Positions 12,609-22,947 of a stretch of 64,000 nucleotides of DNA are shown one piece after another. The DNA comes from Adineta vaga (taxonomy: Eukaryota > Rotifera): positions 4,774,001-4,838,000 of the forward strand of contig CP075492.1 in assembly GCA_021613535.1 (NCBI GenBank). Reading direction: 5' to 3'. How positions within the stretch are numbered: position 1 is the first letter of the stretch; each line of letters opens with the position of its first letter. Position numbers and translations under genes: made by a program. The notes below the pieces were generated by a model. That model did not search any database. It saw only the letters and a program-made list of their open reading frames with translations, and was not told where the DNA came from.

Positions 12609-13475
12609 ATGTCATCAGTCGAATGTGGTTCGACAAAACTTCCACTGGAGCTTTGGCAACATGTCTTCATATTACTTCCTTCACTTGAAGATCTCTTTCG
12701 AACATCAGCTGTTTGTCATCTATTTCGTTCTTTGATTCTTAAGAATTGGTTCTTGAAAAGATATTTAACAAAAAATCGTCTGCGTCTCAAGGATAATTTA
12801 CAAATTTGGCTGAAGCTTTCCAACAAAGATAATATCTACGAAAATTCTATTCCGGCTGAAGAATCCATTGCAGAAAGTATAACAGAATGTTGTCCTGAAG
12901 TTAAGAACTTCTTTTATACTAAAAATAAATTTTTCAATCACAAACCATGTCTTATACACAATAATTCGAAGATACATCTGAATTATCTACTGGGAAAAAC
13001 AGGTTTTTATCAGTGGACTTTATCATTTTGGATATTTATCAAAAATAATCAACTGCTTGAAACAGTCTGTATATACTTGTATTATAATATTGAAAATCCA
13101 TTGCAAATCATTTTAAACTTTGCTGATGCATGTGTTTCAATGAGAGATAAAAAAGAAGAGAACATCGTTCGACCTTGTAATCAACTTCAATCTGGTGAAT
13201 GGATACACGTTGCAATTGTTAATGTGTTCGAACCTTTCCCAAGCGTAAAACTTTACATTGATGGAATAGAAATTTGTGAATATATAGTATTAAATTATTG
13301 TCTTCTAGATGATCCATTAAGCAAGTTATACATTAGCAATGAGTGTTATTTTGGTCGTTTGGCTGATTTATGTTTTTGGTCGAGACAATTGTCTCGAATA
13401 GAAATTTGTTCTATAGCTGAACAGAAGACAAGTATTGATTTAGTTGACATCGTGAAAACTCTGATTGGAACATAA
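12609..13475 (+). CDS. F-box protein with C-terminal LamG/concanavalin-like domain
   Basis: 288 aa, intronless. Residues 10-45 read as an F-box (LPLELWQHVFILLPSLEDL, then a VCHLF segment), the SKP1-binding element of SCF ubiquitin ligases. Residues about 135-280 look like a LamG/ConA-type jelly roll: WTLSFWIFI, then GEWIHVAIV, VKLYIDGIEI and ADLCFWSRQLS, the strand pattern of laminin-G-like domains. LamG domains are usually extracellular, so this cytosolic pairing is unusual and suggests the sugar/protein-binding fold recruits a substrate for ubiquitination. No signal peptide. A poly(A) signal AATAAA follows near 13529. Function inferred from domains only. Confidence 0.7.
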   Translation: MSSVECGSTKLPLELWQHVFILLPSLEDLFRTSAVCHLFRSLILKNWFLKRYLTKNRLRLKDNLQIWLKLSNKDNIYENSIPAEESIAESITECCPEVKNFFYTKNKFFNHKPCLIHNNSKIHLNYLLGKTGFYQWTLSFWIFIKNNQLLETVCIYLYYNIENPLQIILNFADACVSMRDKKEENIVRPCNQLQSGEWIHVAIVNVFEPFPSVKLYIDGIEICEYIVLNYCLLDDPLSKLYISNECYFGRLADLCFWSRQLSRIEICSIAEQKTSIDLVDIVKTLIGT

Positions 13476-14020
13476 TGATGTGGAAAAAAAACATATTTTG
13501 TTATTTTTCATCAAATCTACTTACGAAAATAAAATGACAATTGTAAATTATTCTAATGTGCTTATTAGACATGTGAAGATATTTTAGTTGTCTTTTGTAG
13601 AAATCTCAAAACAAACAAATTCATAGTAGATTCTATAGTTACTTTTCGAAATATGCGAGTTTGCGTACAATAAACAGAAATAATATTAAATATCGTTATA
13701 GGAAGCAATATATCAACCTACGATACTTGTTTAATTTTAACTTTCAGTCTAAATATTTGATCTTCGTTTTAATTGCATAGGACTACCGTGTTCGACAATG
13801 GATTGTAAAAAGTATTTGGTAGTTACCTGATAAATTCACGCGATCTTTCAATGGCAAACTTTTACTAATCATGAAATAACGTTCGTCTTCATTCGATTGA
13901 TAACCAAACAAACAACAATACTAAGCATATAGATTTCTTTTCTTTCTATGATTTCTCATGGGAAACAACTAACAACAACAAAAAAAAATTATTTTAAACA
14001 TAAAATACGTTGATCATATA
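13476..14020. other. Intergenic, convergent gene ends
   Basis: 3' flanks of the plus-strand F-box gene and the minus-strand gene ending at 14021. No coding sequence seen. Confidence 0.4.
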
Positions 14021-14636
14021 TTAACAATTTTGCGCCCATTGATGTTGCCATTTGACATAATCACAGAGAATTTTATCTTTTGCACAATTCTTATTAAGAA
14101 TATTATCGATTAATACTTGGGCATTATGAATTGTATATTCATGTGTTTGATTATTGTTCTTTGGTAATCGATGACGAAAGGAAGCCGTAGAAAGACGAGG
14201 TAGAATATTTGCAATACGTTTCGAAGAATAAACATCTGTCAAGTGCGTAATCAATGTATCTTCATAAGTTTTAACCATCGCTTTTTGTCCGACAGGTGTT
14301 AATGTCGATGAAAAGTGATATGATGATTTCATATTAGTTTTATCTTCGATAGGATAAGATTGACGAAGAATCGATTTCGGTATTGTTGCTTCTTGTCGAC
14401 GTGTACGATCGATTAACTACATAAAATAAAATGTACGAAGTAAAAAAAGAGAAGTGTTTTTTTCCTTTTAATACTTTAAGAGCTTGAAGATAATCTGTAT
14501 CGAGTTGTTTAGATTTTTGAATTGGTGGTAAGACAACTTGTCGTTTAAGGCTGTGTCCATTCATAAATGTCATTGATCTTTCAATTACAGGCATTGGTGT
14601 AATCTTCTTTACGCGTTGTGCGTTATCTCGATTCAT
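14021..14636 (-). CDS. Unknown two-exon protein, 185 aa
   Basis: Exons 14636-14475 and 14416-14021, joined by a 58-base GT-AG intron without frame change. The protein is basic and rich in Arg/Lys/Thr with no membrane segment or signal peptide. Features: PMPVIERSMTF near residue 15, LPPIQKSKQLD near 37, an STLTPVGQKAMVKTYEDTL segment near 95, and a C-terminus ending WQHQWAQNC. The clean splice and coding-like sequence in both exons support a real gene. The style recalls small ciliary or microtubule-associated proteins, but no family was recognised. Confidence 0.65.
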
Positions 14637-15165
14637 TGATTGTATTTTATGAGAAGAAATGAAAGAGAGAGAGAGAGAGAGAAACTCGTTTGAAGTAGTT
14701 AATTCATCAATCGAGAATAATAAAAACAAAAAGAGTGAGAGAAAAAACAAATCGATTTTGAAGAAAGTAAAAGAAAATCAGTTTTTATGTTATGTTAGTT
14801 CGAGAAAAAAAAGAAAAGAATTTGATTTAAAATTACCATCATTGTAACTGTAATTCTTTTTCTTCTTCTTTTTCTTCTAATTCAACATTCTTTCCGTTAA
14901 GTAGATGAGAAAGCAGAACGATGTTGTTGTGTCGTCAAACGCGCTTCTTCGTCGATCAAAAAATCGAAAGAGATATTGATTTGAACATAGATGACGCTAG
15001 TAGTGTTTAGTAATGGAGGTTAATTCAATGTCTATGATTGGATTGTACACGATGAAGAGAAAAAAAAAGAATGAGTCGGTCGATCATCAATTGTATTGAA
15101 TATGATACGGTTGATTTCATTTGTAAAGAGATCTGATTTATTTTAAATAGAATTTCGAATTTAAA
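14637..15165. other. Divergent intergenic region with GA microsatellite
   Basis: Lies between the divergent 14636 (minus) and EXOC4 (plus) starts, so it likely holds both promoters. Contains a GA run at 14665-14681 and long purine tracts. Confidence 0.45.
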
Positions 15166-18100
15166 ATGGAACGTCAATCGACCACATTTATTCTTATGAA
15201 GATACTTCGAGATCTGAATTATAATACCAACGTTGAAGTCTGTCATTTTTGTTTTATCTCTTTGTTTTTTCTTGATATTTTATTATCTTTTATCAGGCTC
15301 GACAACAACAACGTCGTTTTGTTGAAGAACGTTTTCAACGTTCGAATACCAATATCGAACGCTCTATAAAATCATCAACATCAGATCTGACCGAATTAAT
15401 TACAAATTATTCGGATATTTATACTTCAATTGAACAATCAAAACTTCGTGTTGAAAATGTACGTGAACGTTTACGTGAATGTAAAAATTTATTACTATTA
15501 AAACGTCAAGATATACGTAAATTATGGGTATTATCATCTGAACTAAATGCCCTTGTTCGAATTTATCATAATTTAGATGAATTAAAATCTGTTCCATCAC
15601 GTTTACAATTCTATCTAAATAAACATTTATATCTTCATGCATCACTTCTTCTCATTAAAGCACGAGAATATCCTGAATTACGTTTAATCAATGGTTTAGT
15701 AGATCTTGATATTCGTATTAAAGAAGAACGTGTTTCATTAGAAGATCAATTACGTTTTGAATTAATCGATCAATTATTCGATAAACCATGTCGTGATATT
15801 CTTGGAAGTAAAACATTATCATCATCGACAACAACAACAACAACAACTAAAACCGATCAAAATACTTTATCACGTTTAAGAGAAAATCGTTTATTACGAA
15901 AACAACTCGATCAAGAATTTGAAGAAGGAAAATTAACTCTCGAATCTCATTCATTAGCAATCATACCTGATAAATATATGTTAGTCGATATTCGTCATCA
16001 AGCACCGGAAATCTATCTCGATGTTTTATTACAATCTTTATCAGTTCTTTCAAATTTAAATGAAACACTTGAATTCATACAAAAACAATTACCCGAACAA
16101 TTCTATCGTTGTGTACTACGAGCTACACAACATATTATTGATAATAATTACATGTTAACCAATCAAAATTCACCAGTGAATAATCCTGATTGTTTAAGAG
16201 ATTTATTAGAAACTTGTTATGAACAATTTAAACTTGTTATTAAAACGATTGAACATTTATTATCAATGTTAAAACAAATTCAACAACATGAATCACCTGT
16301 ACAGATTCAACAGAAAGAATATTTCAAACGTGGTTAGTCTTTTTGTTGATTTCAATAGAATTATTTTACATGAATCCTCCCTTCTTCTTAGATCAGTCTT
16401 CATCAATACCGAATGAAATACACTTTGAAATTCCATTTATTTTTTCAATCGAACTCGTTTGGGAAACTCTTCAACAAGTTTTAAGTGATGTTTTAAATGA
16501 ATATATCGATTATCATAACACCATGAATACATTAACATCGAATTCGTCTTTATCATCGCTATCAACTGATTATGCTGATCGTCCATTACATATTGATTTT
16601 TCACACTATTTAACCAAAAGAGCACCACCACGTTCTCTACAAATTCCACGTATATTCAGTTTCTCACAATCTGCACAATTTAATTCAATGATTTCATTTT
16701 TACAAGAACAAAATCATTTTGTTGTTAAACAAGAAAATTCAACAACAAAAACATCTTCCATTGCATATAAACAATATGTTTGCAAACCAAATTATCGAAA
16801 TGTTACAGTTGTACATGATGTTCTTCAAAGAATTATTGAAGATATCGATATGAATTATAAATTACATCCATCAAAACGTATTCTTGATCGGTTAGTATGA
16901 ATTTTCTTCTAAACAAAAGACTTATGTTTTGTTTTTCTTTTAGAAAATTAACGGATTTTATTCGTGACTGTTTCATTGGTCGTGTTATTAAAGATATTCG
17001 TGAATCAGCTCAATTATTTTCAACAATTCCTGAACAAAATCGTCATATCGAATTAATTCCTTTAGTTTTACAAAAACAACTTCAATTATCTATGCCAATT
17101 CTTCAATCATCTTATTTAATATTCAAATCATGTGAAGAATTATGTGCATTAGTTAAATGTCTTCCAACATATGCCGATGATTTCTGTCAAGCAATTGCTG
17201 ATTTATTATTTAAACATCGTGAAGCATGTAATAAATTATTTCTTTCCATTGTTGAAAAATCTGATTCATCAGGTTTATCAATTTATTCGAATGAATGGGT
17301 TAAAGATCCGGATATTAATCGTCATTTACGTACCATGCCTGCATTTGATACATTTATTCGCGCAACAAAACAACAGCAACAACAATATAAAAATGATGAA
17401 GAAAATGAAAATGTCGAAAATATACGTTTTCGACAAACAAAAGAAACTGAAACATTATTGATTAATTTCAGTCAAAATGAAATGAATCCAGATGATATTT
17501 GTATGAATTATAAACATCTGATGGAATTAGCAACCATTCATGAAAGTTTAGATTGGTTATATAATAATTTATTGCAATATTTCGATATTTTGGATAAATG
17601 CTTAACTGATCCAAGATATTTAGATGCGCTCATACAAACAACAGGTAAAGAATAGAACATTTTCAATCGTGCTCTCACTATCTTATGTTTATTTTAGTAA
17701 CATCTACTTTTTCAACACGATCAATCAAACAGAATCTTTCGCAATACGATCAGTTGAAACTTTCACGTGTTAATTTAGAAATGTTATCAAATGCAATGAA
17801 GACAATACTAACATTATCTTACGATATTTTACTTGTTTTATTTCTTGAAATACGTCTACATTGTTTTTATCATTTGTCATTATTACTTCGTAATTCATCA
17901 ATCTATTCCTTTACGATTGATACGGATCCTGATGAAAATATCATGGCATTAAATCGTGATTTAGCACGTTTACAAGAAACATTAAATTCATCATTGAATG
18001 AAAAGAAATTTTCTTTTCTTTTTCAAGGTCTTGGCTTTGTTTTAGCAACAATTTTAATTCGTTCAGCATCGCGTTTTCATCGTATTAGTGAATCTGGTAT

Positions 18101-18398
18101 AACGAAAATGTGTCGAAATATTTTTACTATTGAACAAACATTAACACAAATTCGAACCGTTGGTGATGCCGAATTAATGCGTGCACATCGATATTATGAA
18201 TTGTTGTATGCAACAAAACCCGAAGAAATTCTCAATATTATTGAAGAACATGGAGCGGAATATAGTGAAAAGGATTATATAAATTTATTACAATTACAAC
18301 ATCGAAGTTTTTCCAATGATCGAGGAAATTTCGATTTGAATAAATATGAAGAATTAATTCGTAATATCTTACGTCCACAATCGAAAAGCAGTAAATAG
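15166..18398 (+). CDS. EXOC4: Exocyst complex component 4 (Sec8)
   Basis: Five exons: 15166-15237, 15297-16332, 16392-16890, 16944-17644, 17698-18398; introns 53-59 bases, all GT-AG; 1002 aa, close to the about 975 aa of animal Sec8. The N-terminal coiled-coil/Sec8 exocyst domain includes CKNLLLLKRQDIRKLW (animal form CKMLLHCKRDELRKLW). The middle has FVCKP-type YVCKPNYRNVTV, and the C-terminal part has FLFQGLGFVLA and FHRISESGITKMCRNIF, near-identical to the animal signature. It is a subunit of the octameric complex tethering Golgi-derived vesicles to the plasma membrane. First gene of a tight head-to-tail trio with IER3IP1 and LIN7; no AATAAA is seen between it and the next gene, which suggests a polycistron. 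Confidence 0.96.
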
Positions 18399-18527
18399 AA
18401 ATATTGAACATTCCATTGTGATTTTTTTTGTTTTTTGTGAACTTTTATTCATTTATAATTAATCTTCAATTTATATTTCAATAATTAACGCAATAATTAT
18501 TTCAATGGCCTTTGCATTTATTTTTCT

Positions 18528-18529
18528 AG
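18528..18529 (+). promoter_or_regulatory. Candidate trans-splice acceptor before IER3IP1
   Basis: A pyrimidine tract followed by AG (tttttctag) ends 10 bases before the IER3IP1 ATG, with no matching upstream donor in the 130-base gap. Bdelloids are known to use spliced-leader trans-splicing, so this may be a leader acceptor. Confidence 0.55.
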
Positions 18530-18539
18530 ATTTTCAAGA

Positions 18540-18927
18540 ATGGGATTCTCATTGTATAGTCTCATTGAAGCTGCTCTTCTCTGCGTAAATGCTGTAGCAA
18601 TCTTAAACGAACAACGATTTCTTTCGCGAAGTAAATTCTTTTGTCTTTTGATTAGTTAGTTTTTCGAATAAATCACTTGTTTCTATAGTCAGTAGTGGAG
18701 GTAATCAAAATTATCCAGTTGCAGGTGGTTATGGTGTGGATTATCAAAATAATGGTGGCGGTAGTGCTAAACAACAGTTATTAACTTTAATTCGATCTGT
18801 TCGTACTGTAATGAGAGGTAAGGTTCTTTCATTTAGAATAAAATCTTCCTAATCTTGTTGTTTTTATTTAGTTCCGTTGATTGCATTTAATATCGTAACG
18901 ATTATTTTTTTGATTTTATTTGGATAA
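18540..18927 (+). CDS. IER3IP1: IER3IP1/Yos1-like ER-Golgi membrane protein
   Basis: Three short exons, 18540-18630, 18689-18817, 18872-18927, give 91 aa. The N-terminal hydrophobic segment (FSLYSLIEAALLCVNAVAIL then NEQRFL) and the C-terminal part (LLTLIRSVRTVMR, then VPLIAFNIVTIIFLILFG at the end) match the strongly conserved animal IER3IP1 and yeast Yos1, which are about 80-85 aa. A Gly/Asn-rich loop of about 25 residues joins them. Yos1 acts with Yip1/Yif1 in ER-to-Golgi vesicle transport. Too small for routine ORF calling because it is split in three. Spaced 141 bases from the EXOC4 stop and 59 bases from the LIN7 start. Confidence 0.93.
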
Positions 18928-18981
18928 ACTGTTATTTTTCTTAAAAACATTGTGTGACATCTTTTTTTTCTGCTTTGTTTT

Positions 18982-18983
18982 AG
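18982..18983 (+). promoter_or_regulatory. Candidate trans-splice acceptor before LIN7
   Basis: tttgttttag ends 3 bases before the LIN7 start codon, only 55 bases after the IER3IP1 stop and without room for a separate promoter. It fits leader trans-splicing of a polycistronic transcript. Confidence 0.55.
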
Positions 18984-18986
18984 ATC

Positions 18987-19655
18987 ATGTCAGTTATTAC
19001 AGGTGATGCATCATTGAATTTAGAAAAAGATGTCGAACGAGCCATTGTTTTACTTGATCGTCTTCGAACGACAAGTGAAATTCCTGAAGCGAAATTAACA
19101 GAATTACAACGAATTTTGCAAAGTGATTTCTTTCATGCTGTTTTACAAGTTTACGAAAAACTCTATGAAACAGTTGAAATCACTGGTTCACCAGAAGTTC
19201 GAGCCAATGCAACAGCTAAAGCAACGGTAAGTGATAAAGAGAAAACGTGTTTGTTCAATTCAAAGATATTCTTTTGCATTCAGGTTGCAGCATTTGCTGC
19301 TAGTGAAGGTCATTCACATCCTCGCGTAGTTGAATTACCTAAAACAAGTGAAGGTTTAGGATTTAATGTTATGGGTGGACGAGAACAAAATTCTCCAGTT
19401 TATATTTCACGTATCATTCCAAATAGTGTTGCATGGAAACATGGTGGATTGAAAAAAGGTGATCAATTATTATCTGTCAATGGTGTATCGGTTGAAAATG
19501 AATATCATGAAAAAGCTGTGGAATTATTAAAACAAGCAGAAGGAAGTGTCAAATTGGTTGTTCGTTACTCACCACAAGTTTTAATTGAAATGGAAAATCG
19601 TTTTGAAAAACAAAAGGCATCAAAAAAGCCACCAATATCACCTGTCAACAAATAA
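18987..19655 (+). CDS. LIN7: LIN7 polarity scaffold (L27 + PDZ)
   Basis: Exons 18987-19226 and 19284-19655. The 57-base intron is a multiple of three and free of stops, so the frame reads through it; spliced product 203 aa, as in animal LIN7 (about 200). Residues about 10-70 form the L27 domain ([12 protein letters not shown], then [18 protein letters not shown]) that binds CASK/MPP partners. The PDZ domain follows ([15 protein letters not shown] with the carboxylate-binding GLGF loop, then [20 protein letters not shown] and [12 protein letters not shown]). It is a membrane-cortex scaffold for receptors and channels. Last gene of the EXOC4-IER3IP1-LIN7 run; the first AATAAA downstream is at 19837-19842. 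Confidence 0.95.
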   Translation: MSVITGDASLNLEKDVERAIVLLDRLRTTSEIPEAKLTELQRILQSDFFHAVLQVYEKLYETVEITGSPEVRANATAKATVSDKEKTCLFNSKIFFCIQVAAFAASEGHSHPRVVELPKTSEGLGFNVMGGREQNSPVYISRIIPNSVAWKHGGLKKGDQLLSVNGVSVENEYHEKAVELLKQAEGSVKLVVRYSPQVLIEMENRFEKQKASKKPPISPVNK

Positions 19656-20114
19656 ATTGCTGAATACATTCGGCTATTTCAGATTTGTTTTCTTTTTTTT
19701 TTCGTGTACATACATATTAATCACTTTGTAATATTACTTTGTAGTGTGAATGGTAGTTTATTATTTTCCCTATCATGTCTTGACAATCTCTATCTCTTAT
19801 ATATCGATATCTCATGTTAGAATGTAATCTTTTTTGAATAAATTTCTTTATGTATTCCGGAATTTGCCGATTAATGATTGATTTATCACTGCCGTCAAGT
19901 ATTATATATATAAATAGGCTTTGATCATTTCTTCGTGATATTACAGTAGATGATGAGTTTTTAGAGACCGATCTAAAATTCTGGCCCTATCATATAAATA
20001 AGTTTGAAAATGATCTAAAAACCAATGACTCATTCACTTTTCTACAGATTAATAACAATTTATCCTCCGAATCGGCAATTTGTTTTTCTTATTTTGTTTG
20101 ATTAGTCCTTTTCC
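19656..20114. other. LIN7 3' flank
   Basis: Contains AATAAA at 19837-19842 on the plus strand, the only visible poly(A) signal after the EXOC4-IER3IP1-LIN7 trio. No gene seen otherwise. Confidence 0.5.
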
Positions 20115-20430
20115 TTTTATCTGTCGAATTCTTATGTGATTCAATTAAATAAAACTAGTCAACATCTTCGATTTGATGTGAAGGGTGGACTTGAACATTA
20201 TAGGTCCGTTTTTATCTCACGTATAATTCCCGAAAGTGACGCTTGGAAACATGGTCAATTAAAAGAAGGCGATCAACTATTATCTGTGAACAGAATATCT
20301 CTGGAAAATAAAATTCATGTTCAAACGATTGAATTACTAAGTAACATTTGAGGAAATGTGATATTATAGTTGTACGACATCGATCAAAAACTATTTGAAG
20401 AATGACAGAGGTCGCTGGTTGACAATGTAG
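20115..20430 (+). pseudogene. LIN7 PDZ-domain relic
   Basis: The frame from 20136 reads LNKTSQHLRFDVKGG, then FISRIIPESDAWKHGQLKEG and DQLLSVNRISLENK, clearly a copy of the LIN7 PDZ at 19330-19600. The carboxylate-binding GLGF loop has become HLRF, a stop falls at the point corresponding to the last helix, and weak similarity continues past it out of frame. No L27 part is present. It is a partial duplicate of the adjacent gene, probably non-functional. Confidence 0.8.
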
Positions 20431-20735
20431 ACGTGTATAAATCTCAACATAATTACCATGGAAAAATTCAAAAAATCTGAATGGAAAAAGAATGCCGAAT
20501 AGTCATTCGTAAAAAATCTTCTTTCTCATTATTGATTTAAATAAACTATTTTGTACACACGATACTGAATGGATATTGGATAAGATCAAACTATCGAATA
20601 GAATATCGAAAGAAAGGAAAAAAGATGTGAGATAAATGTAACCATGACTTTTTCTTTTTCTTCTTCTTCTTCCGTTCTATTTTGGGAAGATTCTTATTAG
20701 TAATCGGACTGATTTCAGATAGTATTTATTTCGAA

Positions 20736-22638
20736 ATGGCATCAACAATCGAACCTGAAGGAAATGCAGAGAACTTGTCAGATGAAAATCAACTAGCAAT
20801 TGATCAACAGTTGACACAAGAAAATGATAAAGATGAGTCTTCAACAACAGCAACATCATCAACTCGAACGTCTGGACAAACAGCAATTGGTGCTAAACTT
20901 GTAAAGAAATTAGAAACCTTTGGTATGTATAATTTCTCAATCTATTAATTCATTTCGTAAGTTAACACTTTTTCTAGCTGCAAATTCAAAAGAAAATAAA
21001 CAAACGAATGGTAAAACATCATCATCAACTGCTGCTGCTAATGTTTCGAATTCAAATAATGAATCGGATTTCCGTCGAAATATCAATAAAACTGCTAGTA
21101 TGTGTTCGATGAAATAATCTCTTTGTTGTAGTGATTTCCGTCTTTTCTTCCCCTAGAAAATCTCGTGAAAACTCTAACTGATTCAGATCCTCAAAAGAAT
21201 CTTTTGACGTTAGCAACAAAATTAGCTGAATTTCAAGAACAAAATCGTTCGATTCAGAGTAAAATTCATGAATTAGAAAAGAAATCCGTTGTATTTATGC
21301 GTGAAAGAGATCAAGCATTACTTGAAAATGGAAGAATATCAGCTTCAAAAGGTAAATTAGAAAGTCTTTGTCGAGAACTTCATCAACATAATCAACAAAT
21401 TCGAGTATGTCAACTTTTTAGACATTGAAAATGTTTGTTTTCAACATAGAATCTTATTTTCAGGAAGAAAATATTCAACGACAACAAGAAGATGAAACTA
21501 AACGTCGTGAATTAGCAACAAAATTTCAAGTAACGCGATTCATTTATTTCATTCGTTTATCATTGATGAGAATGTTTTAGACAACCATTGATGAAATTGC
21601 ATCGCAATTATCAAATTATAGCGAGAAATCGACATCGTTACGTGATCAAAATGCTCAATTATCTGAACAATTAGGATCGGTTGTTAAAGATTATGAACTA
21701 CGTGAAAAAGTAAACTTAACGTTCTTATACCTTTACCTTTCGAAATATTATCTTCATCTAGGAAATCGAAGCAACATTGAAGAAAAAAGAATTAGAATTA
21801 CGTTTAAGTGAAACAACTCTCGAACAAAGTCGTGTTTTACTCACTGAACGAACCGATTTGATTAAACAGGAACGACAAGTCGTATGTGACGAACCTTCGT
21901 TTTCGTATATTGTACTTTTTTTCTCGATTTCATTCTAGAGTGAAGCCGAACAATTGCTACTCTATAGAAAATGTCAAGAATTAGCTGCATCAGAATTAAG
22001 TCTTCGTTCACAATTGACTGTTTATGCCGAACGTTATCAAGAATTTGAAAATGCAATTCAACAAAGTAGTCAAATGGTCACGTCATGTCATACGGAAATT
22101 GAAAAGATGGGAAAGAAAATTAAAAAATTAGAAAAAGAACGAAATGAATTTCGTCAACGATGGGAAACAGCAGAAACTAATCAACGAAAAACTAATGAAG
22201 ATGTATGACCAGAGAAAAGATCATTTGATTGAAGAGAAAACTTTGTCTTTCGTAATTTTAGATGAAAGTATTGGAAAAAGAAAAACGACAAGCAGATATT
22301 AAACTTGATAAACTTGATCGATTATGTCGTGCATTACAACAAGAACGATTAGATTTACAAACAACAATTAAAAGTTTAACAAAATCATCAACAAAAGATG
22401 AACCATCCACTCTTTCTAATGGTATTTCGTTTTCATTGTAAAATCTTTCTTAAAAATCTTCTTTTAGTTACTTCATCAATTGAAATCGAAAAAACTGTCA
22501 TTGCTGATGTTCCAAATCCTTCCGAAACATCACCTAATCTCTATGGTTAGGATTCTTTTCTCGTATTGTTCTATATAAAGAATATATTTCTTTCATTTAG
22601 ATAGTGAATTGGGTCGCATTGCTAAAACAGTTGATTAA
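20736..22638 (+). CDS. TXLN: Taxilin (coiled-coil syntaxin-binding protein)
   Basis: Ten exons: 20736-20922, 20978-21097, 21157-21404, 21464-21529, 21581-21709, 21762-21881, 21939-22202, 22262-22421, 22468-22545, 22601-22638; 469 aa. An acidic, Ser/Thr-rich N-terminus leads into a long coiled coil with taxilin hallmarks: KLESLCRELHQHNQQI, YELREKEIEA, SQLTVYAERYQEFENAIQQS and KLDRLCRALQQER. Taxilins bind syntaxins and the nascent polypeptide-associated complex in vesicle traffic. Start chosen at 20736 because an acceptor-like ttcag ends at 20718 and the sequence after it fits the family; an in-frame ATG at 20682 exists upstream. Poly(A) signal near 22815. The alpha/beta/gamma type was not resolved. 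Confidence 0.93.
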
Positions 22639-22947
22639 TTTTGTTCTTTCTTTCTTTCTTTTCTCTTTGTTGAAATGATGTTAGTCCCAACATTGGTTCT
22701 TTTCTTTTATCTATTCAATTTAGTGCTGTGTTTTTTTTCTACCAATGTATAACTCTGTTTTCTTTTGTATTTACGTAGTTGTGATACGTTTTCACACTCG
22801 TCTTTCTATACAAATAATAAAGAAGAGCAAGAACAAACATATTGTTATTGGCGGGAATAAATCCATGTAAAAAAAAAGTTTCTCCTCCTGACAACTACTT
22901 CTAAAAGTAAAAAATATCAATACTAAAGATAATGAATATTGTTCATA

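Noticed and set aside
14660-14690. GA repeat as regulatory element
   Set aside because: Short simple repeat in intergenic DNA, no supporting context.
19227-19283. LIN7 read straight through as 222 aa
   Set aside because: The extra 19 codons fall between L27 and PDZ, have perfect GT-AG ends and host intron size, and are absent from LIN7 family length.
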